Shown piece after piece: positions 25,610 through 35,486 of a DNA stretch of 64,000 bases. Made by a program: the position numbers and the translations under genes. The notes below the pieces were generated by a model that saw only the letters and a list, made by a program, of their open reading frames with translations, was not told the origin of the DNA and ran no database searches. The number at the start of each line of letters is the position of its first letter. Position 1 is the stretch's first letter. This DNA is from Pseudomonas cerasi (GTDB lineage Bacteria; Pseudomonadota; Gammaproteobacteria; Pseudomonadales; Pseudomonadaceae): NCBI RefSeq assembly GCF_900074915.1, contig NZ_LT222319.1, positions 1,609,001-1,673,000 of the forward strand. The letters are read 5' to 3'.

Positions 25610-27826
25610 ATGCGCACAGGGATGATCGCGCTTGCGCTCGGGCTGCTTGCCCTGCGTTTTCTACCGGCGTTGCCGCCGACCTGGCTATTGCTGTTGATGC
25701 CGATACTGGCGTTGATGCTGCTGCCGTTCCGTACCTATCCACTGGCGTTGTTCCTGCTCGGTTTCACTTGGGCCTGCGTGTCGGCGCAGTGGGCGTTGAG
25801 TGACCGGTTGGCGCCGCGTCTCGATGGTCAGACGCTGTGGATGCAGGGCAAGGTGGTCGGTTTACCGAGTGTCGCCGAAGGTGTGGTGCGTTTCGAACTG
25901 GAAGGTGCCACGTCACGACGTGCCAGGCTGCCCGCGCGAATCAGGGTGGCCTGGTACGGCGGCCAGCCGGTGAGCAGCGGCGAGCGCTGGCGTATGGCGG
26001 TCAAACTCAAGCGACCGGCCGGGCTGGTCAATCCGGATGCTTTCGACTATGAAGCCTGGCTGCTGGCGCAGCGCATCGGTGCGACCGGCACGGTAGTGGA
26101 TGGTCAGCTATTGGCACCCGCGCGTGCCGCCTGGCGCGATGCCATTCGTCAGCGCCTGCTGGCGGTCGATGCGCAGGGCCGGGAGGGTGGTCTGGCAGCG
26201 CTGGTGCTGGGCGATGGCTCAGGGCTATCGAGCACCGACTGGCAGGTGTTGCAGGATACCGGCACTGTGCATCTGCTGGTCATTTCCGGTCAGCACATCG
26301 GGTTGCTGGCCGGGGTGATTTACGCCTTGGTCGCAGGTCTGGCGCGCTGGGGGCTGTGGCCGCGCTTTTTGCCCTGGCTGCCGTGGGCGTGTGCACTGGC
26401 GTTCAGCGCTGCACTGGGCTACGGACTGCTGGCCGGTTTCGAGGTGCCGGTCCGGCGCGCCTGTGTGATGGTCGCGATGGTGCTGCTGTGGCGCTTGCGT
26501 TTTCGCCATCTGGGTGTGGTCTGGCCCTTGTTGCTGTCCTTCAACACGGTGCTGATCTTCGAGCCGCTGGTGACGCTGCAGCCGGGTTTCTGGCTGTCCT
26601 TCGCAGCGGTCGGCATTCTGATCCTGATTTTCAGCGGACGTCTCGGTGCCTGGCGCTGGTGGCAAAGCTGGACACGGGCGCAATGGCTGATCGCCGTTGG
26701 CTTGTTGCCGATCCTGCTGGCGCTGAACCTGCCGATCAGCCTCAGTGGGCCGTTTGCCAACTTGCTTGCCGTCCCTTGGGTCAGCGTGATCGTCCTGCCT
26801 CCGGCATTGCTCGGAACGCTGTTGCTGCCGGTCCCTGTGGTCGGGGAAGGTCTGCTGTGGCTGGCGGGCGGGGCGCTGCAGTGGCTGTTCGTGTTCCTCG
26901 ACGCGGTGGCTGCCGCATTGCCGGCCTGGTTACCCAGTGCGGTGCCAATCTGGGCATGGTGGTTGAGCCTGCTCGGGGCCTTGCTCTTGTTGCTGCCCAA
27001 GGGCATACCCGTGCGGCCGCTGGGCTGGCCGTTGCTGTTGCTGTGCGTTTTTCCGCCACTCGAATCAGTGCCTGAAGGCCAGGTAGACGTGTTGCAACTG
27101 GATGTGGGGCAGGGCCTGGCGATTCTCCTGCGCACCCGCAACCACACACTCCTGTATGACGCAGGTCCACGTTTCGGTGAGTTCGATATCGGTCAGCGCG
27201 TGGTCGTGCCCGCCATGCGCAAGGCAGGTGTCCGCCATCTTGACCTGATGTTGATCAGCCATTCCGACGCCGACCATGCCGGAGGTGCGGCGGCGGTTCA
27301 TCAGGCCTTTCCGGTGAGCCGGGTGCTGGGTGGCGAGCTGGCCAGACTCGCGCCGCAACTCGATGCCCGATTGTGCGAGAGCGGTGCACGCTGGGAGTGG
27401 GATGGCGTGGTGTTTTCCACGTGGCGCTGGGAGCAGGGGCCTAATGGCAATCCAGCCTCCTGCATCCTCAGCGTCGACGCCGGGGGCGAGCGTCTGCTGC
27501 TGGCCGGCGATATCGATGTGAACGCCGAGCGCGCGGCGATGGACAGCGGGTTCGACCTTCGTGCCCACTGGTTGCAGTCGCCACATCACGGCAGCCGGAC
27601 CTCGTCGTCCAAAGCGTTTCTGCGCGCCGTGGCACCGGTAGGCGTGCTGATTTCCCGTGGTCGCAACAACGCGTTCGGTCACCCGCATCCGTTGGTCATG
27701 GCGCGCTATCGAGGCCTGGGCATCGCCAGTTACGACAGTGCCGAGCTGGGCGCGGTCCGCCTGCAACTGGGGACGTTCGGAACGCCACAGGCCGAGCGCG
27801 CGCAACGGCGCTTCTGGCGTGATTGA
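25610..27826 (+). CDS. comEC: DNA internalization protein ComEC/Rec2
   Basis: Polytopic inner-membrane channel (738 residues) for single-stranded DNA uptake during natural transformation. It contains an N-terminal membrane hairpin and OB-like region, a multi-helix competence domain (about residues 200-460, including LLVISGQHIGLLAG), and a C-terminal metallo-beta-lactamase-like domain with LISHSDADHAGG and SPHHGSRTSSSKAFL. All features look intact. Whether this strain is transformable cannot be judged; the gene precedes the exbB/exbD/lpxK group on the same strand. Confidence 0.9.
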   Translation: MRTGMIALALGLLALRFLPALPPTWLLLLMPILALMLLPFRTYPLALFLLGFTWACVSAQWALSDRLAPRLDGQTLWMQGKVVGLPSVAEGVVRFELEGATSRRARLPARIRVAWYGGQPVSSGERWRMAVKLKRPAGLVNPDAFDYEAWLLAQRIGATGTVVDGQLLAPARAAWRDAIRQRLLAVDAQGREGGLAALVLGDGSGLSSTDWQVLQDTGTVHLLVISGQHIGLLAGVIYALVAGLARWGLWPRFLPWLPWACALAFSAALGYGLLAGFEVPVRRACVMVAMVLLWRLRFRHLGVVWPLLLSFNTVLIFEPLVTLQPGFWLSFAAVGILILIFSGRLGAWRWWQSWTRAQWLIAVGLLPILLALNLPISLSGPFANLLAVPWVSVIVLPPALLGTLLLPVPVVGEGLLWLAGGALQWLFVFLDAVAAALPAWLPSAVPIWAWWLSLLGALLLLLPKGIPVRPLGWPLLLLCVFPPLESVPEGQVDVLQLDVGQGLAILLRTRNHTLLYDAGPRFGEFDIGQRVVVPAMRKAGVRHLDLMLISHSDADHAGGAAAVHQAFPVSRVLGGELARLAPQLDARLCESGARWEWDGVVFSTWRWEQGPNGNPASCILSVDAGGERLLLAGDIDVNAERAAMDSGFDLRAHWLQSPHHGSRTSSSKAFLRAVAPVGVLISRGRNNAFGHPHPLVMARYRGLGIASYDSAELGAVRLQLGTFGTPQAERAQRRFWRD

Positions 27827-27907
27827 GTGAATGGATATCGATCTCGGCGTTCGGCACTTGGCGACCCTATGGTAGAGTGGCGCCAATTTTTCGAGGGAGT
27901 GATCACT

Positions 27908-28585
27908 GTGTGGGAACTGGTCAAATCTGGCGGCTGGATGATGCTGCCGATTATTCTGAGCTCCATCGCCGCCGCCGGCATCATCATCGAGCGCCTGTGG
28001 ACGTTGCGTGCCAGCCGTATCACGCCACCGCACCTGCTCGGGCAGGTCTGGCAGTGGATTCAGGAAAAGAAGCTGGACAGCGAAAAGCTCAAGCAGCTGC
28101 GCGCGGACTCGCCGCTGGGTGAAATCCTGGCCGCAGGTCTGGCCAATTCCAGGCATGGTCGCGAGATCATGAAGGAATGCATCGAAGAAGCCGCTGCGCG
28201 GGTCATTCATGAGCTGGAGCGCTACCTCAGCGCACTGGGCTCGATCGCTGCCATGGCGCCGCTGCTTGGTTTGCTGGGCACCGTGCTGGGCATGATCGAT
28301 ATCTTCGGCTCGTTCAACAGCTCCGGGGCTACCGCCAACGCCGGCGTGCTGGCAGGTGGTATTTCCAAGGCGCTGATCTGTACGGCGTCGGGTCTTATCG
28401 TCGCGATCCCGGCGATCTTCTTTCATCGCTTTCTGCAGAGCCGCGTCGATGAGCTGGTGGTCGGCATGGAGCAACAGGCCATTCGTCTGGTTGAAGTGGT
28501 GCAGGGCGACCGCGATGTCGATCTGATCGACGCCAAGATCGATCTCAAGTCGCTGGCCAGAGCGGGCGGGGGCAAGAAGAAGTGA
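27908..28585 (+). CDS. ExbB/TolQ-type proton channel subunit (GTG start)
   Basis: MotA/TolQ/ExbB family inner-membrane protein. It has an N-terminal helix (WMMLPIILSSIAAAGIIIERLWTL) and the paired helices around LGSIAAMAPLLGLLGTVLGMIDIF and GGISKALICTASGLIVAIPAIFFH. I choose GTG 27908, which has GAGGGAG 9 bases upstream (225 residues); the frame upstream to 27827 overlaps the comEC end and lacks similarity. With the adjacent ExbD-like protein it converts proton-motive force into work. Its position ahead of lpxK suggests an envelope role, but the energised partner is not evident. Confidence 0.88.
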   Translation: MWELVKSGGWMMLPIILSSIAAAGIIIERLWTLRASRITPPHLLGQVWQWIQEKKLDSEKLKQLRADSPLGEILAAGLANSRHGREIMKECIEEAAARVIHELERYLSALGSIAAMAPLLGLLGTVLGMIDIFGSFNSSGATANAGVLAGGISKALICTASGLIVAIPAIFFHRFLQSRVDELVVGMEQQAIRLVEVVQGDRDVDLIDAKIDLKSLARAGGGKKK

Positions 28586-29013
28586 AATTTCGCCGTCGCA
28601 GACCCCGGGAAAACATCGACATCAATCTGGTCTCTCTGATTGATGTGGTGTTCATCCTGCTGCTGTTCTTCATTGTGACGACCACCTTCACTCGCGAAAC
28701 CCAGTTGCGGGTGGATCTGCCACAGGCCGTTACCGGAACGCCGGACGTGGACGCCAGCGCCAAACAGCTGGACATCGCCATCAACGCCGACGGGATTTTC
28801 TCGCTGAACAATCAGTTGTTGCCGAAAAACGACCTGGCAACGCTGATCGAGGCGCTGCAGCGCGAATCGGCGGGCGATACCAGTCTGCCGCTGTCGATCA
28901 GTGCCGATGGCAAGACCCCGCACCAGTCGGTCATCACGGCCATGGATGCGGCGGGCAAGCTGGGCTTCAGTCACTTGCGCATGACCACTGTCGAGGCCAC
29001 ACCGGCTAACTGA
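28582..29013 (+). CDS. ExbD/TolR-type proton channel subunit
   Basis: A 143-residue single-span protein. The N-terminal helix [22 protein letters not shown] carries the conserved aspartate used for proton coupling, and the remainder is a periplasmic domain. The GTG start at 28582 overlaps the stop of the ExbB-like gene. The stop overlaps the lpxK start (TGATG), so all are translationally coupled. Assignment to ExbD versus TolR is not possible from sequence alone. Confidence 0.88.
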   Translation: MKFRRRRPRENIDINLVSLIDVVFILLLFFIVTTTFTRETQLRVDLPQAVTGTPDVDASAKQLDIAINADGIFSLNNQLLPKNDLATLIEALQRESAGDTSLPLSISADGKTPHQSVITAMDAAGKLGFSHLRMTTVEATPAN

Positions 29014-30008
29014 TGGCATTCACTGACCGTTTGCTCGACGCCTGGTACAAGGGCCACCCTGCGCTGGCGCTGTTGCGCCCGCTCGAAGGCCTTTACCGGC
29101 GTGTCGTAGAACGCAAACGGGCGCGGTTTGTGGCGGGCGAGGGGGATATCTACCGCGCGCCGGTGCCGGTTATCGTGGTGGGTAATATCACCGTCGGTGG
29201 CACTGGCAAGACGCCGTTGATTCTCTGGATGATCGAGCACTGCCGCCGTCGCGGCCTGCGTGTCGGTGTGGTCAGCCGCGGTTACGGCGCCACGCCGCCA
29301 AGCCTGCCGTGGCGCGTCCTGCCTGAACAAAGTGCCAGCGAGGCAGGGGACGAGCCCCTGCTCATCGTTCAGCGCTGCGGCGTGCCACTGATGATCGATC
29401 CGGATCGCAGTCGTGCCGTACAGGCCTTGCTCGCTGCCGAACCACTGGATCTGATTCTTTCCGACGACGGCTTGCAGCATTACCGTCTGGCTCGCGACCT
29501 GGAACTGGTGCTGATCGATGCCGCCCGTGGTCTGGGCAATCGCCGTTGTCTGCCTGCCGGGCCGTTGCGCGAACCGGTCGAGCGGCTGAGCAGTGTCGAC
29601 GCCTTGCTTTATAACGGCGCGACGGCTGACAGGGACGACGGCTACGCCTTCAGGCTCAAGCCTTCGGCACTGATCAATCTGCGCAGTGGCGAACGTCAGC
29701 CGGTGGATTATTTCCCGGCCGGTCAGGCGCTGCATGCGGTCGCCGGAATCGGCAATCCCCAACGTTTCTTCAATACCCTCGAAGGATTACACTGGCAACC
29801 GGTGACTCACGCGTTCGCCGACCATGCTGTCTACAGCGCCGAAGCACTGACATTTGCACCTGCGTTGCCCTTGGTCATGACCGAGAAGGATGCGGTGAAA
29901 TGCCGTGCCTTTGCCGCTGATGACTGGTGGTATCTGGCAGTGGATGCACTACCTTCCGATGCCTTTGTCGGTTGGTTCGACCAGCAACTGCTACGTCTTT
30001 CTCCATGA
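29013..30008 (+). CDS. lpxK: tetraacyldisaccharide 4'-kinase
   Basis: Inner-membrane kinase (331 residues) phosphorylating the 4' position of the lipid A disaccharide. The P-loop is [16 protein letters not shown] near residue 55, preceded by a hydrophobic N-terminal region, with [20 protein letters not shown] matching the family. Start ATG 29013 overlaps the exbD stop. It is followed within 20 bp by the Trm112-like gene and kdsB, making a lipopolysaccharide-oriented operon. Confidence 0.94.
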   Translation: MAFTDRLLDAWYKGHPALALLRPLEGLYRRVVERKRARFVAGEGDIYRAPVPVIVVGNITVGGTGKTPLILWMIEHCRRRGLRVGVVSRGYGATPPSLPWRVLPEQSASEAGDEPLLIVQRCGVPLMIDPDRSRAVQALLAAEPLDLILSDDGLQHYRLARDLELVLIDAARGLGNRRCLPAGPLREPVERLSSVDALLYNGATADRDDGYAFRLKPSALINLRSGERQPVDYFPAGQALHAVAGIGNPQRFFNTLEGLHWQPVTHAFADHAVYSAEALTFAPALPLVMTEKDAVKCRAFAADDWWYLAVDALPSDAFVGWFDQQLLRLSP

Positions 30009-30025
30009 TTGCTTCAGGATCTCCT

Positions 30026-30211
30026 ATGGACACCAAACTACTCGATATCCTCGCTTGCCCTGTCTGCAAGGGACCATTGAAGCTCAGCGCCGACAAGACC
30101 GAGCTGATCAGCAAGGGCGCAGGTCTTGCCTATCCGGTGCGCGACGGCATCCCGGTGATGCTCGAAAGCGAAGCTCGTACCCTGAGCACCGACGAGCGGC
30201 TGGAAAAATGA
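30026..30211 (+). CDS. Trm112 family protein (YcaR-like)
   Basis: A 61-residue protein, [18 protein letters not shown]..., with one CPVC pair and the [14 protein letters not shown] segment typical of the Trm112/UPF0434 family. Eukaryotic Trm112 activates methyltransferases; the bacterial role is uncertain. The ATG at 30026 follows AGGATCTCCT; the stop overlaps the kdsB start (ATGA), as in other gammaproteobacteria where it sits between lpxK and kdsB. Confidence 0.9.
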   Translation: MDTKLLDILACPVCKGPLKLSADKTELISKGAGLAYPVRDGIPVMLESEARTLSTDERLEK

Positions 30212-30972
30212 CCGCAGCGTTTACCGTTGTCATTCCGGCGCGCTACGGCTCCAGTCGCTTTCCGGGCAAGCCGCTGAAAACCATTGCCGGCAAACCCATG
30301 GTTCAGCTGGTCTGGGAGCAGGCGTGCAAGAGCAGCGCCGAACGTGTGGTGATTGCCACCGACGATGCGCGCATTGTCGAAGCCTGTCAGGCTTTTGGTG
30401 CCGAAGTGCTGCTGACGCGCGACGATCACAACTCCGGCACCGATCGTCTGGCTGAGGTGGCCGCGCAATTGGGCCTGGCGGCTGACGCGATTGTCGTCAA
30501 TGTGCAGGGCGACGAGCCGATGATCCCGCCTGCGGTGATCGATCAGGTGGCGTCCAATCTGGCCGCTCATCCCGAAGCCGGCATGTCTACACTGGCCGAG
30601 CCTATCGACGACGTGGCCGCGTTGTTCAACCCCAACATCGTCAAGGTGGCTACGGACATCAACGGCTTGGCGCTGACGTTCAGCCGGGCTCCCTTGCCAT
30701 GGGCGCGCGATGCGCTCGCAGCAAATCGTGACCAATTGCCTGCCGGTGTGCCTTATCGTCGGCATATCGGTATCTATGCCTACCGTGCGGGCTTTCTGCA
30801 TGACTTCGTCAGTTGGGGGCCGTGCTGGCTGGAAAACACTGAAAGCCTGGAGCAATTGCGTGCGCTATGGAATGGCGTGCGGATTCACGTTGCCGACGCG
30901 CTTGAAGCGCCACCCGGTGGGGTCGATACGCCTGAAGACCTGGAGCGCGTAAGGCGCTTGCTGGAGGGTTGA
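30208..30972 (+). CDS. kdsB: 3-deoxy-manno-octulosonate cytidylyltransferase
   Basis: Activates Kdo with CTP to CMP-Kdo for the lipopolysaccharide inner core; cytosolic, 254 residues. The N-terminal nucleotide-binding motif [27 protein letters not shown] and [13 protein letters not shown] are diagnostic. Start at ATG 30208 overlapping the Trm112 stop; the frame open further upstream runs antiphase through lpxK and is not real. Its stop overlaps the ATG of a 12-codon ORF. Confidence 0.95.
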   Translation: MTAAFTVVIPARYGSSRFPGKPLKTIAGKPMVQLVWEQACKSSAERVVIATDDARIVEACQAFGAEVLLTRDDHNSGTDRLAEVAAQLGLAADAIVVNVQGDEPMIPPAVIDQVASNLAAHPEAGMSTLAEPIDDVAALFNPNIVKVATDINGLALTFSRAPLPWARDALAANRDQLPAGVPYRRHIGIYAYRAGFLHDFVSWGPCWLENTESLEQLRALWNGVRIHVADALEAPPGGVDTPEDLERVRRLLEG

Positions 30973-31010
30973 TGCGCTGCGTCCATTGCTTCGGGAAGGC
31001 GAGGGTATGA
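30972..31010 (+). pseudogene. 12-codon micro-ORF, possible remnant of a tyrosine phosphatase gene
   Basis: [12 protein letters not shown] starts at a TGATG overlap with kdsB and ends at an ATGA overlap with murB. In P. aeruginosa a low-molecular-weight protein tyrosine phosphatase gene (beginning MRVLFVCLGN) occupies this position between kdsB and murB. Here only 34 bp separate the two genes, yet both coupling overlaps are preserved, which fits an internal deletion. The alternative is a chance ORF or leader; similarity is too short to prove descent. Confidence 0.4.
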
Positions 31011-32026
31011 CCTTGCAGGTGCAATCCGCGATTTCCCTCAAACCGTTCAATACGTTCGGTGTGGATGTTCAAGCCCGGCTATTTGCCGAAGCGCACAGCG
31101 ATGACGATGTTCGCCAGGCGCTGGCCTATTCGGCCGAGCACGATGTGCCACTGCTGGTGATTGGCGGTGGCAGCAACCTGCTGCTCAGCGCTGACGTGCA
31201 GTCACTGGTCGTACGCATGGTCAGCCGCGGCATTCGCATCGTGCATGAGGACTGTCTCGAGTCGATTGTCGAGGCAGAGGCTGGCGAGCCCTGGCATCCG
31301 TTCGTGCAGTCCTGTCTGGAGCTGGGGCTGGCGGGGCTGGAAAACCTCAGTCTGATTCCAGGCACCGTTGGTGCGGCACCCATGCAGAACATCGGTGCCT
31401 ATGGCGTCGAGATCAAGGATGTCTTCCATAGCCTGACTGCGCTGGATCGTGAAACGGGCGAATTGCGCGAGTTTTCTCTGGAGGACTGCGCGTTCGGCTA
31501 CCGCGACAGCGTGTTCAAGCATCAGGTCGCGCGCTGGTTGATCCTGCGTGTGCGTTTCAAGCTCAGTCGCGTAGCTCGCCTGCACCTCGAGTATGGCCCG
31601 GTTCGTCAGCGTCTCGACGAGCTGGGTATTGATCGGCCGACGCCGTTCGATGTCAGCCGTGCGATCTGCGCCATTCGCAGTGAAAAGCTGCCTGACCCCG
31701 CGGTGCTGGGCAATGCCGGCAGTTTCTTCAAAAACCCGATTATCCCTGCCGAACTGTACGCAACGATCAAACAGCAACACCCAGGTGTCGTTGGCTACCC
31801 GCTGGACGATGGCCGGGTGAAACTGGCGGCCGGATGGCTGATCGAGCAGGCGGGCTGGAAGGGTTATCGCGATGGTGATGCTGGCGTGCACAAGCTTCAG
31901 TCGCTGGTGCTGGTCAACTATGGGCAGGCCAGTGGCTTGCAGCTGCTGAGTCTGGCGCGCCGTATCCAGACCGACATCGCCGAACGTTTCGGTGTCGAGC
32001 TGGAGATGGAGCCGAACCTCTACTGA
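31007..32026 (+). CDS. murB: UDP-N-acetylmuramate dehydrogenase
   Basis: FAD-dependent reductase completing UDP-MurNAc synthesis for peptidoglycan, 339 residues, type I (E. coli-like). Seen are the FAD-binding segment LLVIGGGSNLLLSAD, IPGTVGAAPMQNIGAYGVEIKD, and the proton-donor region LGNAGSFFKNPI. ATG 31007 lies in ATGA overlap with the micro-ORF and has GAGGG close upstream; the frame's earlier ATG at 30986 is less likely. It ends 105 bp before a strong bidirectional terminator. Confidence 0.93.
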   Translation: MTLQVQSAISLKPFNTFGVDVQARLFAEAHSDDDVRQALAYSAEHDVPLLVIGGGSNLLLSADVQSLVVRMVSRGIRIVHEDCLESIVEAEAGEPWHPFVQSCLELGLAGLENLSLIPGTVGAAPMQNIGAYGVEIKDVFHSLTALDRETGELREFSLEDCAFGYRDSVFKHQVARWLILRVRFKLSRVARLHLEYGPVRQRLDELGIDRPTPFDVSRAICAIRSEKLPDPAVLGNAGSFFKNPIIPAELYATIKQQHPGVVGYPLDDGRVKLAAGWLIEQAGWKGYRDGDAGVHKLQSLVLVNYGQASGLQLLSLARRIQTDIAERFGVELEMEPNLY

Positions 32027-32045
32027 TAGCCTGAAGATGGTCTCT

Positions 32046-32072
32046 TGTGGGAGCGAGCCTGCTCGCGAAGGG
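32046..32072. repeat. single REP sequence
   Basis: TGTGGGAGCGAGCCTGCTCG and the following CGAAGG form the classic Pseudomonas repetitive extragenic palindrome, with GCGAGC/GCTCGC arms. It lies between murB and the terminator. Only this one copy was noticed in the window. Confidence 0.85.
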
Positions 32073-32130
32073 ATCAGATCAAGCGCTGTGTATTGAAGAT
32101 GAACGCAGTGTAGCCCTCAATCAACGGGCA

Positions 32131-32170
32131 TGAAAAAGCCCCGCCTGTTTGCACAGGCGGGGCTTTTTCA
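32131..32170. terminator. bidirectional intrinsic terminator between murB and rne
   Basis: TGAAAAAGCCCCGCCTGT pairs perfectly over 18 bp with ACAGGCGGGGCTTTTTCA around a TTGC loop. A-runs and T-runs flank the GC core symmetrically, so it can stop both the murB transcript and the converging rne transcript. Confidence 0.92.
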
Positions 32171-32180
32171 TGGGCCGGGA

Positions 32181-35100
32181 TTAGGCGAGGGGTTTAGGCT
32201 CGTTTTCTTTCTCGGCTTCATGTTGCGGTTTGACTGCTGGTTGCTCAGTGGCCGCTTCTTCGGTCTTTTCCCCGGCTGCCGGTGAAGGCTGGGCCGATTC
32301 TGCTTCAGCAGCAGGCGCTGCCTCGACGACTGGAGCGCTAGCAGCAGCGGCTTCCTGTTGACGACGTGCTTCTTCTTCACGCTTGCGGCGACGAACTTCA
32401 CGAGGATCGTTCGGTGCGCGGCCCGTGCTGCTGACCACTGGTGCAGGCGCTGCTTCTTCAGCCGCAGGTGCCTGCTCTAGTGGGGCAGGTGCCTGTTCTT
32501 CAACGACCGGCTGAGGCGCGACGTAAGGAGCAGGCTCTTCTTTCACGGCTACCGGCTCGACGGCAGCAGCAGGTGCAGGCGTTGGCAGTTCGGATGATTC
32601 GGTGGCTGGCACTTCCTCATGAGCCGCTGCTTCGACCGGCGCCTGTGGTGCTGGCTCTGGCGTCGGCTTGAACGGCACTACGCGTTCTGCGTGAGGTGCT
32701 TCGAACAGTTCGGACTGCGCAGCAATGGCCGGGGCTTCGACCGCTGCCGGCTGAACTTCAACCTCTGGAGCAGGCTGTGCTACAGGAGCATCGTCCGCTA
32801 CAGGGGCTTCAACGGCAGGTGCCTCGACAGTCGGTTCGGCAACGGTCGGTGCTTTTTCGGCAGTCGGTGCTTCGGTGGCTGGCGTTTCAGCTACTGGCGT
32901 TTCAGTCACAGGCGCTTCGGTCGCAGATGCTTTGGCAGCAGCTGCCTGATGCGCTGGCTCGGCGTCTGCAGCGGCGGCGTTGCTGTTGGCACGTTCGGCC
33001 TGCTGATGCGCGTCGGCTTCGGCAGGCGCGCTGATCACGCTGCTGGCAGCGGAAGCTGCGGCGGTGAAGCCCAGACCCGCCGACAGGTCGGTGGCGCTGC
33101 CTTCTTCTTCGTTGCCGTTCTCTTCGGAGCCTTCGATCACGTTGCCATTGGCATCGCGCTGACGCTCACGACGATTGCTGCGACGACGCTGGCCACGCGA
33201 GCGGCGGCGAGGGCGGTCGCCTTCGCTACCGTCGTTGCCTTCCTGGTTCTCGTCATTGATCTGCTCTTCGTTGAGCAGCACTTCCTCTTCGCTCACGGCA
33301 GCCGCGGCCTGTTCGGCGCGTGGTTGACGTTCTTCACGAGGGGCGCGCGGCTGGCGCTCTTCGCGTGGTGCGCGTTCAGGACGCTCCTCGCGAGCGAGGT
33401 TCACCGCAGGGGCTGCATCCAGAGGCTCGCGCAGTTCGCGAACCGGGCGATCTTCGCGCGCTTCACGCGGCTTGCGCTCGCGGGTGGTACGGGCTGGACG
33501 CTCTTCGCGCGGTGCCGACTCCTCGCGGGCTTCACGCGGTTCGCGAACGGTGCGCTCTTCACGAGGTGCACGCTCTTCACGAGGTGCGCGCTCTGCACGC
33601 TCTTCGCGGGGGGCGCGTTCTTCACGAGGCTTGCGCTCTTCGTCGCGGCGATTGTTGCGGCCACGGCTCTGCTGGCGGCCGTTGCGGCGTTCCTCGTTGC
33701 GGGCTGGACGCTGTTCTGCAACAGGCTTCTCAACCACAACCGGAGCGACAGGCTCTTCCTTGGTCGCGAACAGGCTGACCAGGGATTTCACCAGACCCTT
33801 GAACAGGCTTGGCTCGTGAGCGGCAGGTGCCGGTGCAGGCGTTGCCGCAGGGGCAGCGGCTTCTACCGGGACCGGCGCATTGGCGCGAGCCGGAGCAGTC
33901 TTGACGGCCGCTTCCTGACGAACCAGGGTGCGGGTTGCGGCGGCCAGTGGTGCAATTTCTTCCACTTCGGCAGCGGCAGCAGCGATTTCATAGCTGGTCT
34001 GGCTGCTGTGCGCTTCAGGGCTGTCATCACGCAGACGCTGAACTTCGAAGTGCGGCGTTTCCAGCTGATCGTTCGGCAGAATGATGATGCGCGCACGGGT
34101 GCGCAGTTCGATCTTGGTGATCGAGTTGCGTTTTTCGTTGAGCAGGAAAGCCGCGACCGGAATCGGCACCTGAGCGCGCACTTCGGCAGTGCGGTCTTTC
34201 AGGGCTTCTTCTTCGATCAGGCGCAGGATGGCCAGCGACAGCGATTCAACATCACGGATGATGCCGGTGCCGTTGCAGCGAGGGCAGACGATGCCGCTGC
34301 TTTCGCCCAGCGATGGACGCAGGCGCTGACGGGACATTTCCAGCAGACCGAAGCGCGAAATGCGACCGATCTGCACGCGGGCACGGTCGGCTTCCAGGCT
34401 TTCGCGGACTTTCTCTTCCACGGCGCGCTGGTTCTTGGCCGGCGTCATGTCGATGAAGTCGATGACGATCAGGCCGCCGATGTCACGCAGACGCAGTTGA
34501 CGGGCGATTTCCTCAGCCGCTTCAAGGTTGGTCTGCAGGGCGGTTTCTTCGATGTCGCTGCCTTTGGTGGCGCGCGCCGAGTTGATGTCGATGGACACCA
34601 GGGCTTCGGTCGGATCGATGACGATGGAGCCACCGGAAGGCAGTTCGACTACGCGCTGGAAGGCGGTTTCGATCTGGCTTTCGATCTGGAAGCGGTTGAA
34701 CAGCGGAACGCTGTCTTCGTACAGCTTGATCTTGCTGGCGTACTGCGGCATCACTTGACGGATGAACGTCAGCGCTTCTTCCTGGGCTTCGATGCTGTCG
34801 ATCAGGACTTCACCGATATCCTGACGCAGGTAGTCACGGATGGCGCGGATGATGACGTTGCTTTCCTGGTAGATCAGGAAAGGGGCGGAGCGATCGAGGG
34901 ACGCTTCCTTGATGGCGGTCCACAGTTGCAGCAGGTAATCGAGGTCCCACTGCATTTCTTCGCTGCTGCGGCCCAGGCCGGCAGTACGAACGATCAGGCC
35001 CATGTCGGCTGGCGCGATCAGGCCGTTGAGGGCTTCACGCAGTTCGTTGCGCTCTTCGCCTTCGATACGGCGCGAGATACCGCCGGCACGAGGGTTGTTC

Positions 35101-35486
35101 GGCATCAGAACCAGATAGCGGCCTGCGAGGCTGATGAAGGTGGTCAGGGCTGCGCCCTTGTTGCCACGCTCTTCTTTCTCGACCTGAACGATGACTTCCT
35201 GGCCTTCGCTCAGGACGTCCTTGATGTTGACGCGGCCTTCAGGGGCTTTCTTGAAGTACTCGCGGGAGATTTCCTTGAGGGGCAGGAAGCCGTGGCGCTC
35301 AGAGCCGAAATCGACAAAGGCAGCCTCGAGGCTGGGTTCGATGCGAGTGATTCGGCCTTTATAGATGTTGGCCTTCTTCTGCTCGCGTGCACCTGACTCG
35401 ATGTCCAGGTCGTAGAGGCGCTGGCCGTCTACCAGTGCAACACGCAACTCTTCGGGTTGAGTTGCGTTAATCAGCATTCTTTTCAT
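32181..35486 (-). CDS. rne: ribonuclease E
   Basis: Essential endoribonuclease (1101 residues) and degradosome scaffold for mRNA decay and rRNA/tRNA maturation. The conserved N-terminal half begins [20 protein letters not shown] (ATG 35486; the ORF extends 16 codons upstream without similarity). It carries an S1 domain (about residues 35-125), DNase-I-like catalytic aspartates in VSIDINSAR and IVIDFIDM, and the Zn-link CPRCNGTG. The C-terminal half is low-complexity: an Arg/Glu-rich RNA-binding tract (many [12 protein letters not shown] repeats) then Pro/Ala/Val/Glu-rich sequence, as expected for a disordered scaffold. A long leader upstream suggests autoregulation. Confidence 0.95.
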   Translation of the reverse strand: MKRMLINATQPEELRVALVDGQRLYDLDIESGAREQKKANIYKGRITRIEPSLEAAFVDFGSERHGFLPLKEISREYFKKAPEGRVNIKDVLSEGQEVIVQVEKEERGNKGAALTTFISLAGRYLVLMPNNPRAGGISRRIEGEERNELREALNGLIAPADMGLIVRTAGLGRSSEEMQWDLDYLLQLWTAIKEASLDRSAPFLIYQESNVIIRAIRDYLRQDIGEVLIDSIEAQEEALTFIRQVMPQYASKIKLYEDSVPLFNRFQIESQIETAFQRVVELPSGGSIVIDPTEALVSIDINSARATKGSDIEETALQTNLEAAEEIARQLRLRDIGGLIVIDFIDMTPAKNQRAVEEKVRESLEADRARVQIGRISRFGLLEMSRQRLRPSLGESSGIVCPRCNGTGIIRDVESLSLAILRLIEEEALKDRTAEVRAQVPIPVAAFLLNEKRNSITKIELRTRARIIILPNDQLETPHFEVQRLRDDSPEAHSSQTSYEIAAAAAEVEEIAPLAAATRTLVRQEAAVKTAPARANAPVPVEAAAPAATPAPAPAAHEPSLFKGLVKSLVSLFATKEEPVAPVVVEKPVAEQRPARNEERRNGRQQSRGRNNRRDEERKPREERAPREERAERAPREERAPREERTVREPREAREESAPREERPARTTRERKPREAREDRPVRELREPLDAAPAVNLAREERPERAPREERQPRAPREERQPRAEQAAAAVSEEEVLLNEEQINDENQEGNDGSEGDRPRRRSRGQRRRSNRRERQRDANGNVIEGSEENGNEEEGSATDLSAGLGFTAAASAASSVISAPAEADAHQQAERANSNAAAADAEPAHQAAAAKASATEAPVTETPVAETPATEAPTAEKAPTVAEPTVEAPAVEAPVADDAPVAQPAPEVEVQPAAVEAPAIAAQSELFEAPHAERVVPFKPTPEPAPQAPVEAAAHEEVPATESSELPTPAPAAAVEPVAVKEEPAPYVAPQPVVEEQAPAPLEQAPAAEEAAPAPVVSSTGRAPNDPREVRRRKREEEARRQQEAAAASAPVVEAAPAAEAESAQPSPAAGEKTEEAATEQPAVKPQHEAEKENEPKPLA

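Noticed and set aside
25610..27826. comEC as evidence of a mobile or defence system
   Set aside because: It is a conserved chromosomal gene in its usual pseudomonad neighbourhood.
27065..28474. 469-codon minus-strand ORF over comEC and the ExbB-like gene
   Set aside because: Antisense frame spanning two well-supported genes.
32619..35396. 925-codon plus-strand ORF antisense to rne
   Set aside because: Mirror of the RNase E reading frame (Cys/Arg/Phe-rich low complexity); no plausible protein.
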